Positions 1 to 11,433 are shown, numbered from the stretch's first letter. The stretch is DNA of 64,000 nucleotides from Georgfuchsia toluolica (GCF_907163265.1 NZ_CAJQUM010000001.1:620001-684000); one strand, 5' to 3'. Program-made: numbers and translations. The notes: generated by a model not told the origin, from the sequence alone.

Positions 1-729
1 CTTGCCGTCGCGTGCGCGCACATTGGCGAGGAAAGGGCGCTCCTTGTCGGCATCGAGATAAACAAACTGGTTGACCAGCAGACTTGGCACCAGCGGCCCC
101 TGTATCTGGTACAGCGTCTTGTTGTCCTGCTTCCATGACTTCATGTTCTGGCCGTGGGTCTCCCAGAAATCTGCAGGCAGCGCCAGTGATCCGGTATAGA
201 GCAGATCGGTGTCTTCGAGCACCTTGTCGTTGAAGTAGTCCTGTGCCGCGAGACCCAGCGCACGCGCCTTGATGCGCATGTTGATGTCTTTCGACACCAG
301 GATCACCGGCCGCTTGGCGAATTTGCCCTGCAGGAACATCACCACGGCGAGGATCTGGTTGTCGGCGCGCGAAGTGGGCAGGGAGTCCGGCAGCGTGCCA
401 TTCATGGCTTCGGTCTGCAGGAACAGGCGGCCGCTGGCCAGTTCGTGCGATGGTTTCAGCAAATCGATGCCGGCGGCAATGCCGTCCTCGCCGCCGCTGA
501 CGATTTCATCAAGCATGCGACTGGCCTGGCGCGCATTGCGCGCGACTTCCGACATGCCTTTCTTGTTGTCATCGAGTTCTTCGAGCGTCTTCATTGGTAT
601 GAAGATATCGTGCTCCTCGAAGCGAAACAGGCTGGTCGGGTCGTGCATGAGAACGTTGGTATCGAGCACGAAGAGCTTGGTGGCGCTGTTGTTGCGGTCG
701 CTGGACTTGGTGTGGCGCTTTGCGTTCAT
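1..729 (-). CDS. PhoH-family ATPase with N-terminal PIN domain (partial)
   Basis: The frame opens with an ATG at 729 and runs off the left edge, so only about 243 N-terminal residues are present. The LDTNVLMHDP segment near residue 22 and the acidic residues that follow fit a PIN-type nuclease domain, as in long PhoH/YlaK-type proteins that couple a PIN domain to a P-loop PhoH ATPase. The ATPase half would lie outside the window. It sits upstream of bcp, ppk1 and ppx, a neighbourhood common in Rhodocyclales-type genomes. The RNA-related role is inferred from the family; the substrate is unknown. Confidence 0.85.
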   Translation of the reverse strand, partial: MNAKRHTKSSDRNNSATKLFVLDTNVLMHDPTSLFRFEEHDIFIPMKTLEELDDNKKGMSEVARNARQASRMLDEIVSGGEDGIAAGIDLLKPSHELASGRLFLQTEAMNGTLPDSLPTSRADNQILAVVMFLQGKFAKRPVILVSKDINMRIKARALGLAAQDYFNDKVLEDTDLLYTGSLALPADFWETHGQNMKSWKQDNKTLYQIQGPLVPSLLVNQFVYLDADKERPFLANVRARDGK

Positions 730-801
730 CAATACTCCAAAAGGTCAGGGGCGGCAGGGTTGCTTCACTGTTGTCAGTGCGATTTGTACCATAGTTGCCA
801 G

Positions 802-2217
802 TCACGAGTCCTCGCGCATGTTGCTGGCAGCAAAGACCGAGATGCCGAAGGCAATGGCAATCATCAGAAAACCCTCGGCAAAAGCCGTCAGGGTCGCATC
901 ACCTGCCGGCGCCAGTTGATGGCTGCGCCATTCGACATATACGGCGATGCTCGCCACGCCGAGCATGCCGCCGAGCTGACGCAGGTATTGCAGGAACACC
1001 GTGGCCTGGCCCATGACGCTGCTTTTCAAACCGCGCAAGGCGCCAAGGTTGATCGCCGGCAACAATACGCCGAGACCGATACGGCTGACCCCGGTGGCAA
1101 TGACGACAGCGTGGTAATTGATCGAGGATGCAAATATCCATAACGCGAGGAACGCCGCGCCGAACAGGATCAAGCCGAAGGCGCAGATCAGGCGTGGCGA
1201 ACCGTGATCGACCCACCAGCCGCCGACCAGCATCATGATGGCCTGAACCAGTCCGGCGGGGAGCAGCGCCAGTCCGGCATCGGTGGCTGAATAGCCGAGT
1301 ACGCTTTGCAGAAACAGCGGCACCAGATAGGTCGAGCCGTACATTCCTACGCCATAGGCGAATGCAACGATCGCACCCATGACGACGCGGCGGTAGCGGA
1401 AAATGCCGAGCGAAATGATGGGGTGCTCGATGCGCCGTGCATGTAACCGGAAACATCCGACGGCCAGCACGCTCAATCCCGCGCTCGACAACACCTGCCA
1501 CGACAGGGGGCCGGCTTTGTGCAGCAGGGTCGCGGCGACGATGACGGCGAGCGAAGCGGTGCCCAGCAGGACAAGGCCACGCCAGTCGGGGCCGCGTTCG
1601 GTGCGCGGGGCTGTCAGCGGCAGCAGGAAATACGCGACAATCAGGACGATGATGCAGAATGGAATATTGATCCAGAAAATCGACTGCCAGCCGTGGGCAT
1701 CGACGAGAAAGCCGCCCATCGCCGGTGCCACCGTCGGCGCCAGCACCACGGCAAAACCGATCACTCCCCAGGCGCGCCCTTGCAGTTCCGGCGGGAACAG
1801 ACGCATCACGATGATGGGGCCCATAGGCACCATCATCCCGGCTGCGGCGCCCTGTGCCATGCGGATGGCGACCATGAAGCCGAAGGACGTACTGAACGAT
1901 CCGATGGCGCTGACGACCAGCATGAAGCTCATCGAAGCCAGGAAGCAGCGGCGCATGCCGAAGCGCTCGAACATCCACACCGCCGGCAGCATGGCAATGG
2001 TCATTGCCGCCACGTAGGCGCTCATGCCGAGTTGCACCACATCGTGGCCGACGCCGAATTCGCGCATCACGGCCGGTATCGCCACCGTGAAACTGGTCGA
2101 GGTCAGTACCGAGGCGATGCCGCCGCCGGAGATGACCAGCAATACTACCCACGCATAAGATTTGCCCAGTTTTGCGCGCAATGACTCGACGCTGGGAGCA
2201 TCAGGCAAGAGAGTCAT
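802..2217 (-). CDS. MFS multidrug efflux transporter (DHA2/EmrB-like)
   Basis: A roughly 471-residue hydrophobic protein with repeated membrane segments from about residue 20 to the C-terminus. The layout (SFTVAIPAVMREFG after the first helix, then the cytoplasmic WMFERFGMRR loop) is that of the drug:H+ antiporter DHA2 group of the major facilitator superfamily. It would export hydrophobic compounds across the inner membrane using the proton gradient. I chose the ATG at 2217; a GTG three codons upstream is also possible. No membrane-fusion or outer-membrane partner is adjacent, so it probably acts alone. Substrate unknown. Confidence 0.85.
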   Translation of the reverse strand: MTLLPDAPSVESLRAKLGKSYAWVVLLVISGGGIASVLTSTSFTVAIPAVMREFGVGHDVVQLGMSAYVAAMTIAMLPAVWMFERFGMRRCFLASMSFMLVVSAIGSFSTSFGFMVAIRMAQGAAAGMMVPMGPIIVMRLFPPELQGRAWGVIGFAVVLAPTVAPAMGGFLVDAHGWQSIFWINIPFCIIVLIVAYFLLPLTAPRTERGPDWRGLVLLGTASLAVIVAATLLHKAGPLSWQVLSSAGLSVLAVGCFRLHARRIEHPIISLGIFRYRRVVMGAIVAFAYGVGMYGSTYLVPLFLQSVLGYSATDAGLALLPAGLVQAIMMLVGGWWVDHGSPRLICAFGLILFGAAFLALWIFASSINYHAVVIATGVSRIGLGVLLPAINLGALRGLKSSVMGQATVFLQYLRQLGGMLGVASIAVYVEWRSHQLAPAGDATLTAFAEGFLMIAIAFGISVFAASNMREDS

Positions 2218-2492
2218 CGCGAGCACCTGCAGTGCCGGTTCATCTCGATTGACGAAGGAAACGCAGGATTACAAATTTGGGGCAAGGGGACGCTCGAAAT
2301 GTTGTCAGCTTTCGGATTATGCTATCGCTAGCCTCCCGCGTGCACGAGAAGTTTGCGCAAAGGCGATTGTCCATCTTTCTTGATGATCTCTATTGTCTAT
2401 TTCTTCCAACAGTTGCTGCACTGAATCCGTGTCTCTCTTCTACAGTAAAATTGCGAACCTGCATGTTTACGAATTAGATCGCCTGGTTTCTA

Positions 2493-2894
2493 ATGATGCT
2501 CAGATTGAGTGCGGTAGCAATATTGTTATTGGCAATTCTTGTTTATGCCTGGAGCAGCCAGGTTACAAGTAACCAACAAAATGGGAAAGCCTCTACTTCG
2601 GAGGCTACAAGCAGGATTTTTGCTGCGAACGACATCGTTGAAGAAGACCGGGATACCTACGCCACCACAGTACGGAATAGCACATCAGTGACAAGGCTTG
2701 ATGGCAATTTTTCGCCGGATAACGAAAGTCTGCTTATCGAGCAATTAACACGCGCCGGCTATATCTACATGTCTTCGTATCGTGCCGGGAACAATCGCGG
2801 AGCGAGCATTGTGGCGATGAAGGGTAAAAGTACCATTCAACCTTTCTTAACGATTATCGTGGATAAGAAGGGCAAGGCTACGAGTACGGAATAA
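2493..2894 (+). CDS. hypothetical exported or membrane-anchored small protein
   Basis: A 133-residue frame beginning with a clear hydrophobic stretch (residues about 4-20, LSAVAILLLAILVYAWSS) followed by a polar, Ser/Thr-rich region. This is compatible with a signal peptide or a single N-terminal anchor. The C-terminal half (about 75-130) looks like a small folded domain. I do not recognise the family. It stands alone between the divergent MFS gene and the convergent bcp gene. Base composition is lower in GC than the flanking genes, so it may be a recent arrival or weakly constrained. Confidence 0.5.
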   Translation: MMLRLSAVAILLLAILVYAWSSQVTSNQQNGKASTSEATSRIFAANDIVEEDRDTYATTVRNSTSVTRLDGNFSPDNESLLIEQLTRAGYIYMSSYRAGNNRGASIVAMKGKSTIQPFLTIIVDKKGKATSTE

Positions 2895-2944
2895 ATCGAG
2901 CGATTTACAGCACGCCTCGCGCCGCGCCCGAAAGAATCCTTGTT

Positions 2945-3415
2945 TCAGGAAAGTTCGAGTACCGCTTGCAGCACCTCACTGGCATGTCCATCGGCCTTGA
3001 GCCCGCGCCATTCGCAGACAATCACTCCGTTTTTATCTATCAGGAACGTGGACCGCTCAATCCCCCTGACTTGCTTGCCGTACATGTTCTTCATTTTGAT
3101 CACGCCAAACTGGGTGCATAGCGCTTCGTCGGTATCCGACAGCAGATCGAAAGGCAGACCCATTTTGGCCTTGAAGTTTTCATGCGACTTGATACTGTCG
3201 CGCGAAACGCCGAGTATCACCGCGCCGGCCTTGACGAATTCCGCGTGCAGGTCGCGGAACTGCTGGGCTTCGGTGGTGCAGCCTGGTGTGCTGTCCTTGG
3301 GGTAGAAGTACAGCACGATTTTCCTGCCTTTGAGGCTGGCGAGCGAGATCGATTGGCCGCCCGGGGCGGTGCTGGTGGCTAATGCGGTGAAGTTGGCAAC
3401 CCTTTTGTCAGACAT
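2945..3415 (-). CDS. bcp: peroxiredoxin, BCP/PrxQ type
   Basis: Thioredoxin-fold peroxiredoxin of about 156 residues that reduces hydrogen peroxide and organic hydroperoxides. The peroxidatic Cys lies in TPGCTTEAQQFRD; FYPKDSTPGC and the later FLIDKNGVI segment are typical of BCP. Many BCPs carry the resolving Cys five residues after the peroxidatic one (CTTEAC); here that place is Gln, so this looks like a 1-Cys-type variant or one using another partner thiol. I prefer the ATG giving MSDKRV at 3415 over the upstream start at 3433. It lies downstream of ppk1 on the same strand. Confidence 0.9.
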   Translation of the reverse strand: MSDKRVANFTALATSTAPGGQSISLASLKGRKIVLYFYPKDSTPGCTTEAQQFRDLHAEFVKAGAVILGVSRDSIKSHENFKAKMGLPFDLLSDTDEALCTQFGVIKMKNMYGKQVRGIERSTFLIDKNGVIVCEWRGLKADGHASEVLQAVLELS

Positions 3416-3463
3416 GATTTTTCCTTTGCGCAAAAATGAAGCAACGCGCCCGGCAGGCCGTCA

Positions 3464-5584
3464 TCAACTGCTGCTGAGGTCGGCAAGCAGGATTTCCTGT
3501 GCGCAGTTGCGTGGGCGCCGTTTCGCCTGGAGACGGTAGCCGCCGTCGCTGTCCATTTCCCAGGAATTGCTGTTGTCGGCGAGATAGGGTTGCAGGCCTT
3601 CCTTAATCACGCGGCGCTTGAGCTTGGGGTCGAGAATCGGGAACGCAACCTCGATGCGACGGAAGAAATTGCGCTCCATCCAGTCGGCGCTGGACAGGTA
3701 GATGTTTTCATTGCCATCGGCATGAAAATAGAAAATGCGGCTATGTTCGAGAAAGCGGCCGACGATAGAGCGCACCCGGATATTTTCCGACAGGCCCTTG
3801 ATTCCCGGACGCAGGGCGCACATGCCGCGGATGATGAGATCAATGCTGACGCCAGCTTGCGAGGCTTCGTAGAGCGCTTCGATCACCTGGCGTTCGAGCA
3901 GGGCATTCATCTTGGCGATGATGCGCGCCGGTTTCCCCGCCTTGGCCAGGGCGGTCTCGGCATGGATGGCGGCGAGCGTGTTGGCCTGCAGCGAGAACGG
4001 CGCCTGCCACAGATGGTGCAGGGCACCGGCCTTGCCCAGACCCGTTAATTGTTTGAAGACTTCATTCACGTCTTCGCCGATGTCGGGGTTGCAGGTCATG
4101 AGGCCGAAATCGGTATAGAGGCGCGTCGTGCGCTGATGGTAGTTGCCGGTGCCGAGATGCACATAGCGGCGGAACTTGCCGTCTTCCTTGCGTAACACCA
4201 TTACCATCTTGGCGTGGGTCTTGTAGCCGAACACGCCATACACTACATGTGCGCCAACTTCTTCGAGACGATTGGCGATATCGAGATTGGCCTCTTCGTC
4301 GAAGCGCGCCATGAGTTCGATAACGACCGTGACTTCTTTTCCCTTCTGCGCCGCGCGCAGCAGATGTTCCATCAATACCGAGTCGGTACCGGTGCGATAG
4401 ACCGTCATCTTGATGCCGACCACGTCGGGATCGTCCGCCGCCTGCTGCAGCAGGTTGATCACCGGCGTGAAGGATTGGAAAGGGTGGTGGAGCAGAATTT
4501 CCTGCTTGCGGATGCAGGAGAAGATATCGGCGCGCTTGGTCATCACCTTGGGCATGGCTGGCACGAACTGGGGGTATTTCAGGCGCGGCAGATCGATCTG
4601 GTCGGGCACCGAGAACAGGCGTACCAGATTGACGATACCCGGTGTGCGATACAGATCCTCCCGGCCAAGCCCGAACTGCGTGAGCAGGAAGTTGGCCATG
4701 ACATCCGGACAACTCTCCGCCACCTCAAGACGTACAGCATCGCCGAGATGGCGTTGCGGCAGTTCACCCTGTAATGCAATGCGCAGATTTTTGATTTCCT
4801 CGTCATCGACGAACAGGTCGGAATTGCGCGTGGCACGAAATGGGTAGCAGCCGACGACATTCATACCCGCGAACAGCTTGTTCACATGTTGGTGCATGAT
4901 CGACGAGAGGAAGGCAAAACCGTGGGCTACGCCACTGAGTTCTCCAGGCAGTCGGATCACGCGCGGCAAGGAACGCGGCGCCTGTACGATGGCCGCCGCG
5001 CCGCTGCGGCCGAATGCATCCTTGCCCTCAAGCTCGATGGCGAAGTTGAGGCTTTTATTAAGCACCCGCGGAAAAGGATGTGCCGGGTCGAGCCCGATCG
5101 GCGTCAGCACCGGCATTACTTCCCTGACAAAAAAAGCGTGAATCCACTTCTGCTGTTCCGGCGTCCATTCGCCGCGATGGAAAAACACTACGCCTTCCTT
5201 GCGCAGCGCGGGCAGAATGTTGTCGTTCAGCAGTGCGTATTGTTCTGCGATCAGGGCCTGAGCCTGTAATGCTACGCGGCGCAATACTTCCTTTGGCTCG
5301 AGTCCGTCGTTGTCGGTGATGCGGCTGTCAAGCTTGATCTGTTCCTTCAGGCCAGCGACGCGAATCTCGAAAAACTCATCGAGATTGCTCGACACGATGC
5401 AGAGAAAACGCAACCGTTCCAGCAACGGCACATTTTCGTCGGCGGCCTGAGCCAATACGCGGCGATTGAAAGTGAGCAGCGAAAGTTCGCGATTGATGAA
5501 GGGGCGTTTTGTAGCGGAGGCGATAGCGCCGGGAACACTCATCAGTTTTTGCTTTTTGTCGGACAACTGCGGGAGGGTTTTCAT
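3464..5584 (-). CDS. ppk1: polyphosphate kinase 1
   Basis: A 706-residue protein of normal PPK1 length, which makes inorganic polyphosphate reversibly from ATP. N domain: FINRELSLLTFNRRVL and SSNLDEFFEIRVAGL (about residues 30-80). Catalytic half: YKTHAKMVMVLRKE carries the autophosphorylated His, and the later YFHADGNENIYLSSADWM carries the second conserved His of the PLD-like fold. It is divergently arranged with the exopolyphosphatase gene across a gap of about 120 bp, so synthesis and breakdown of polyphosphate are encoded back to back. Confidence 0.96.
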   Translation of the reverse strand: MKTLPQLSDKKQKLMSVPGAIASATKRPFINRELSLLTFNRRVLAQAADENVPLLERLRFLCIVSSNLDEFFEIRVAGLKEQIKLDSRITDNDGLEPKEVLRRVALQAQALIAEQYALLNDNILPALRKEGVVFFHRGEWTPEQQKWIHAFFVREVMPVLTPIGLDPAHPFPRVLNKSLNFAIELEGKDAFGRSGAAAIVQAPRSLPRVIRLPGELSGVAHGFAFLSSIMHQHVNKLFAGMNVVGCYPFRATRNSDLFVDDEEIKNLRIALQGELPQRHLGDAVRLEVAESCPDVMANFLLTQFGLGREDLYRTPGIVNLVRLFSVPDQIDLPRLKYPQFVPAMPKVMTKRADIFSCIRKQEILLHHPFQSFTPVINLLQQAADDPDVVGIKMTVYRTGTDSVLMEHLLRAAQKGKEVTVVIELMARFDEEANLDIANRLEEVGAHVVYGVFGYKTHAKMVMVLRKEDGKFRRYVHLGTGNYHQRTTRLYTDFGLMTCNPDIGEDVNEVFKQLTGLGKAGALHHLWQAPFSLQANTLAAIHAETALAKAGKPARIIAKMNALLERQVIEALYEASQAGVSIDLIIRGMCALRPGIKGLSENIRVRSIVGRFLEHSRIFYFHADGNENIYLSSADWMERNFFRRIEVAFPILDPKLKRRVIKEGLQPYLADNSNSWEMDSDGGYRLQAKRRPRNCAQEILLADLSSS

Positions 5585-5717
5585 TTTCTTTCACTCAGGT
5601 TGCAAAATGATGACAGCGAAAGGTGCGTTATCGTAAGTAATTGGCACAGCCGGCCATTTCCCGGATGCTAGAATTGTAACGTTTTCGATATATTCCGCTT
5701 GCGTGCCTGCCGCCTAC

Positions 5718-7232
5718 ATGGCCTACGATCTGATCGCCGCCGTTGACCTGGGTTCCAACAGCTTCCGGCTGCAGGTCGGTCGAATTGTCGGCAACCAGAT
5801 ATATCCACTTGATTCGCTCAAGGATCCGGTTCGTCTTGCCGCCGGCCTCAAGGATGACAAACAACTCGATGCCGCTTCCCAGACGCGCGGCCTTGAGGCC
5901 ATTGCCCGCTATGGCGAACGCCTGCGCGGCTTTGCGCCCGGCGCGGTGCGCGCTGTAGCCACCAATACGCTGCGCGTAGCCAAAAATGCCACGCAGTTTT
6001 TGCTCCGCGCGGAAGAGGCGCTTGGTTTCCCGATTGAAGTCATCGCCGGGCGCGAGGAAGCGCGCCTGATCTACCTCGGCGTCGCGCACAGCCTGCCCAA
6101 TCCCCGACGGCAAAGCCTTGTTGTTGATATCGGCGGCGGTTCCACGGAATTCATTATCGGAAGCAGCTTTCAGCCCACTCAACTGGAATCACTTTACATG
6201 GGCTGTGTCAGCTACACCTTGCGCTTCTTTCCTGAAGGCAATGTTGACAAGCGCCAGATGAAGGAAGCCGAACTTGCCGCGCGCCGCGAACTGCAATCCA
6301 TCGGGCAGACTTATCGCGACACCGGCTGGGAACAGGCGGTCGGTTCCTCCGGCTCAGCCAAGGCCATCTGTGACCTGCTTGAGTTGAACGGATTTTCCGA
6401 AAGCGGCATTACGTGTGAGGGACTCGATCATTTGCGCAGCCTGCTGCTTGTCGCGGGCAATGCGGGGAACTTGACGCTGGAGGGGATGCGCCCGGACCGA
6501 ATTCCGGTGCTGGCCGGCGGCATCGCCATCATGTCCGCCGTGTTTCGCGAGTTCGAGCTCGAACACATGGCGTTCTCCGATGGCGCACTGCGTCTCGGCG
6601 TACTCTACGACCTGCTCGGGCGCTATCACCATGAAGACCTGCGCGAGGCGACTGTCGAACAGTTCATGCAGCGCTATGGCATCGACCGGCGTCAGGCCGC
6701 GCGTGTTGCGCAAACCGCCGCAGCTTTGCTAGAGCAAATGCTGCCCGTCGACGCAACGCAGGATGATCCCGATTCGCAGGTATTGCTCTGGGCATCGTGC
6801 CTGCATGAGATTGGAATTTCCGTTGCCCACACCAGCTACCACAAGCACAGCGCCTACATTCTCGCCAATGCCGACATGCCTGGTTTTTCCAGACGCGATC
6901 AGGCGCGGCTGTCGCGTTTGGTACTCGGTCATCGCGGCAAGCTGGAGCGTTTGCAAGACGTGATGCAGGAGACCGAAGAGTGGTTGCTGGTTTTCTGCCT
7001 GCGCATTGCGGCGCTATTACACCGCTCTCGCAATGATGATCAGCAGCCCGTCGTCGAAGCCAGCAGGAGCGGTCGCGGTTTTCAGTTGGTGTTTGACGCT
7101 GGCTGGCTTGACGAGTCACCGCTCACGGCGGCCGCTTTGACAGAAGAGCAGCAACAGTGGGAAGCCTTGGGCATCTCGCTGCGAATCAAGGAACGCGCCG
7201 CAGCCAGTGCTGCAAAAACACGATCCAATTAA
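5718..7232 (+). CDS. ppx: exopolyphosphatase (Ppx/GppA family)
   Basis: About 504 residues. The N-terminus (AAVDLGSNSFRLQVGR) is the phosphate-1 motif of the ASKHA/actin-like fold, and VVDIGGGSTEFIIG is the second nucleotide-binding motif. The C-terminal part has the HD-like helical region (HEIGISVAHTSYHKHSAYI). It removes terminal phosphates from polyphosphate, or hydrolyses pppGpp in the GppA branch. The ATG at 5718 is preferred; a GTG at 5703 adds five residues. Pairing with the divergent ppk1 favours exopolyphosphatase over GppA. Confidence 0.94.
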   Translation: MAYDLIAAVDLGSNSFRLQVGRIVGNQIYPLDSLKDPVRLAAGLKDDKQLDAASQTRGLEAIARYGERLRGFAPGAVRAVATNTLRVAKNATQFLLRAEEALGFPIEVIAGREEARLIYLGVAHSLPNPRRQSLVVDIGGGSTEFIIGSSFQPTQLESLYMGCVSYTLRFFPEGNVDKRQMKEAELAARRELQSIGQTYRDTGWEQAVGSSGSAKAICDLLELNGFSESGITCEGLDHLRSLLLVAGNAGNLTLEGMRPDRIPVLAGGIAIMSAVFREFELEHMAFSDGALRLGVLYDLLGRYHHEDLREATVEQFMQRYGIDRRQAARVAQTAAALLEQMLPVDATQDDPDSQVLLWASCLHEIGISVAHTSYHKHSAYILANADMPGFSRRDQARLSRLVLGHRGKLERLQDVMQETEEWLLVFCLRIAALLHRSRNDDQQPVVEASRSGRGFQLVFDAGWLDESPLTAAALTEEQQQWEALGISLRIKERAAASAAKTRSN

Positions 7233-7297
7233 ACGGCCGATGGTAAAATTCGCGCCTCATCGATCGATCGGCCGTATGTAGCCATGCGGCGATGATC

Positions 7298-7373
7298 GGG
7301 CGCTTAGCTCAGTTGGTAGAGCGCCTCCTTTACACGGAGGATGTCGGCGGTTCGAGCCCGTCAGTGCCCACCA
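7298..7373 (+). tRNA. tRNA-Val (anticodon UAC)
   Basis: A complete 76-nt cloverleaf. Acceptor arms GGGCGCT/AGTGCCC pair with one G-U, the D arm has AGCTCAGTTGGTAGAGC, the anticodon stem CCTCC/GGAGG encloses a loop with TAC, the T arm has GGTTCGAGCCC (TTCGA loop), and CCA is encoded. A run TAAAAT at 7243-7248 could be its -10 box. An integrase remnant lies immediately downstream, so this gene has probably served as an integration site. Confidence 0.97.
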
Positions 7374-7381
7374 AAATCCAT

Positions 7382-7416
7382 TGAAAAGCCGCTTCTGTAG
7401 TGGCTTTTCAATTTTT
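7382..7416 (+). terminator. Rho-independent terminator after tRNA-Val
   Basis: Inverted repeat TGAAAAGCC / GGCTTTTCA (9 bp) around an 11-nt loop, followed by ATTTTT, nine bases after the encoded CCA. This is the expected place and shape for a tRNA terminator. Confidence 0.8.
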
Positions 7417-7419
7417 CAG

Positions 7420-7680
7420 GCCTGGCTAAGCAATCACGCGGCATGGCCGTCTGGTATTTTCCCGTCAAGTACCACAGCAGGGGAGCGTCCCATCTCAGAA
7501 AATACCTTGCTCAATGGACAGGGTTGCCGCCATGATGTTATCGAGTGGCAATTGGTCTACCACGCGGAAGGGGACGAAATGCAGGCGGCCTACAATCGTG
7601 CTGAATTCCTGCATGAGAGAAAGAAAATGATGCAGAGAAAACGGGCCGAGCAGGAAGGGGGAGAGCCTACCCGGCCCTAG
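7420..7680 (+). pseudogene. C-terminal remnant of a tyrosine-recombinase (P4-type) integrase
   Basis: The translated stretch contains SGIFPSSTTAGERPISENT joined directly to LLNGQGCRHDVIEWQL, then AAYNRAEFLHERKKMMQ. P4-type integrases have these blocks in this order (VFPS..RPxSENT, then LNEQG..PDAIERQLAH, then the AYNRAEYLEERRxMMQ tail). The piece that normally lies between SENT and LN (including the GHxxR box) is missing and nothing upstream of the VFPS block survives. It starts right after tRNA-Val, the usual place for such genes. It cannot be active; it marks a lost or decayed genomic island. Confidence 0.75.
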
Positions 7681-7910
7681 CCAAGTTCACCGTTGGGGTA
7701 TTGAATGAACTAAGCATGTGCGCATCCTACCGCTGGCGAACAAGTAATAGTTGACTAAATTGTTTGGTTTTGTAACAGAACCTGAGGGTATCAGAAAAAA
7801 AGTCGGTTAGATAATCACAACGATTAAGTTGCGCTTGGTCCGAAGCTGAACCCTGAGTGGCACTTGTTGCCGATCGGCGAAGCCAAGATATTTAAAATAA
7901 TTGAGCTATT
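7681..7910. other. AT-rich gene-free stretch
   Basis: About 230 bp with no credible coding frame on either strand. It lies between the integrase remnant and the CRP-like site and is more AT-rich than the housekeeping flanks, consistent with remains of an excised or decayed island. I see nothing else in it. Confidence 0.4.
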
Positions 7911-7953
7911 TGTGATCTACATCACAGCATTCTAAATGCAAAATCATTAAAAT
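7911..7953 (+). promoter_or_regulatory. CRP-type site and class-II-spaced promoter
   Basis: TGTGATCTACATCACA at 7911-7926 matches the CRP consensus TGTGA-N6-TCACA exactly and is a perfect palindrome in its arms. A -10-like TAAAAT lies at 7948-7953, placing the start near 7960. The operator centre (7918.5) would then be at about -41.5, the spacing of class II CRP activation. An AAATGCA...TGCATTT inverted repeat overlaps the -10 and may bind a second regulator. The regulator identity (CRP/Vfr versus another CRP/FNR member) is inference. Confidence 0.6.
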
Positions 7954-7959
7954 GCATTT

Positions 7960-8062
7960 TTGAATATGCGCCTTCGGCGACTGATGTTGGGTGCATCACT
8001 GCCTCCTCCTCGTCCCGCAACGGGACGAACTCCACGCAACCTTAACAGGTTGCGTTTTTTTT
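7960..8062 (+). ncRNA. candidate small RNA with double hairpin and terminator
   Basis: About 100 nt downstream of the CRP-type promoter with no open frame worth calling. In order: a GCGCCTTCGGCG hairpin, an unpaired pyrimidine-rich tract CCTCCTCCT that is anti-Shine-Dalgarno in character, a perfect 7-bp hairpin CGTCCCG-CAA-CGGGACG (8011-8027), and a 7-bp hairpin CGCAACC-TTAACA-GGTTGCG followed by eight T (8035-8062). Promoter, seed-like single strand and terminator together fit a trans-acting riboregulator. I do not recognise the family; the alternative is an untranslated remnant of a longer transcript. Confidence 0.55.
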
Positions 8063-8165
8063 GCTGATCGACAGCAATGTGTAGATTATTTCTACAATTT
8101 GCACCGCAACATCGTAAGCGTAATAACCTAGCTTATGCCGTGTAACCGTGTCTGTTGCACTAAGA

Positions 8166-9095
8166 TCAGAGCCCCTCAGCGCCTTTTGCATGCAGCAACG
8201 ATAATGCGCCAAGCAGACCCTGCAGGGTAGTGAACAGTCCGTAAAGTATCGCGCAGGCGACTGCCGTTTCTTGCGTCGCGCCGAAGGCTCCGAGCATCAG
8301 CGCCGAAGCAGCTTCGCGCGTGCCCCAACCGCCGATGCCAACCGGCATTGCGGCGAATACAAAAATCGGTCCGGCGGCGATGACGAACTGCCACCACACC
8401 AGATCAAGTCCTAATCCATATCCGCCGAAGGCGAAGGCGGCAATTGAAAACAGCTGCACGCCGCCCGACCAGAGTATCTGCACGAAATATTGCTGCAAGG
8501 GATTGGGCCGTGCGTGCAAGGCATCAAGTAACGCGATGGCGCGGCCGGGCAGAAGCCCCTTGAGCGCCATTGACAGCGACCAGATCAGCAAGGGGGCGAT
8601 AATCGTCAGCACGGTCAAGGCGGCGGCAAATATGGGTGGCGTGCTCAGTACCGCTGCTGACAGCAGCCCGAGCGCCTGTGCGACAGCCGTCATTGACAAC
8701 GACAGCGCGACCAGCACCCAGAGGCCGGAGAGCCGGTCGAGCAGCACGCTCGCTGCTGTTCGTGCAATCGGGTGACCGAGATTTTGCAGATGCAGCGCGC
8801 GCAGGGTATCGCCGCCCAACGTGGCCCCCGGCAGCACCGTGTTGGCCATGACACCGCGCCAGTAGGCGAGGATCATTTCGCGCCGCGGCGCATGCACACC
8901 CAGCCATGCGGCGAGCGCATGCCAGCGCAGGGCAGAGAGCAGGCTGGCGCACAGGGATGCCGCGAAGCCGGCGGCCAGCCATCCGGAGTCGGCCTGCGTA
9001 AAACTTGCCAGCACCCGCGCCGGGCCGATGAACCACAGCACGAGTGCAAACAGCACTATGCTGGCGACAAGTCTGAACAGGGAGCGGACGTTCAC
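8166..9095 (-). CDS. flippase-like integral membrane protein (UPF0104/LPG-synthase TM region family)
   Basis: About 310 residues, nearly all membrane segments, with the pattern of the lysylphosphatidylglycerol synthetase transmembrane-region family: [12 protein letters not shown], the Arg/Gly-rich [18 protein letters not shown] loop, [15 protein letters not shown], and a Gly-rich [11 protein letters not shown] near the C-terminus. These proteins are thought to flip or help assemble lipid-linked envelope molecules. I chose a GTG at 9095 (VNVRSLFRL), because the 45 residues upstream in the same frame are not hydrophobic and overlap the region of the kdsA promoter. It is divergent from kdsA. Confidence 0.75.
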   Translation of the reverse strand: MNVRSLFRLVASIVLFALVLWFIGPARVLASFTQADSGWLAAGFAASLCASLLSALRWHALAAWLGVHAPRREMILAYWRGVMANTVLPGATLGGDTLRALHLQNLGHPIARTAASVLLDRLSGLWVLVALSLSMTAVAQALGLLSAAVLSTPPIFAAALTVLTIIAPLLIWSLSMALKGLLPGRAIALLDALHARPNPLQQYFVQILWSGGVQLFSIAAFAFGGYGLGLDLVWWQFVIAAGPIFVFAAMPVGIGGWGTREAASALMLGAFGATQETAVACAILYGLFTTLQGLLGALSLLHAKGAEGL

Positions 9096-9268
9096 GCGGA
9101 AGGCATGGTTGGGGCAAAAGCGAGTGCCGCCGATTCTACCTGCTGCGCCAACAGGGGCGACGGGCATGTGCCCGGCAGGCACGCTGCGGTACAATTGTAG
9201 AATCTTTTGGCGCTCCCGAACCGGGTGCATCTGTACCCGTCAGACGCCAACAACGAGGACCCGATCGC

Positions 9269-11433
<2,165 letters not shown>

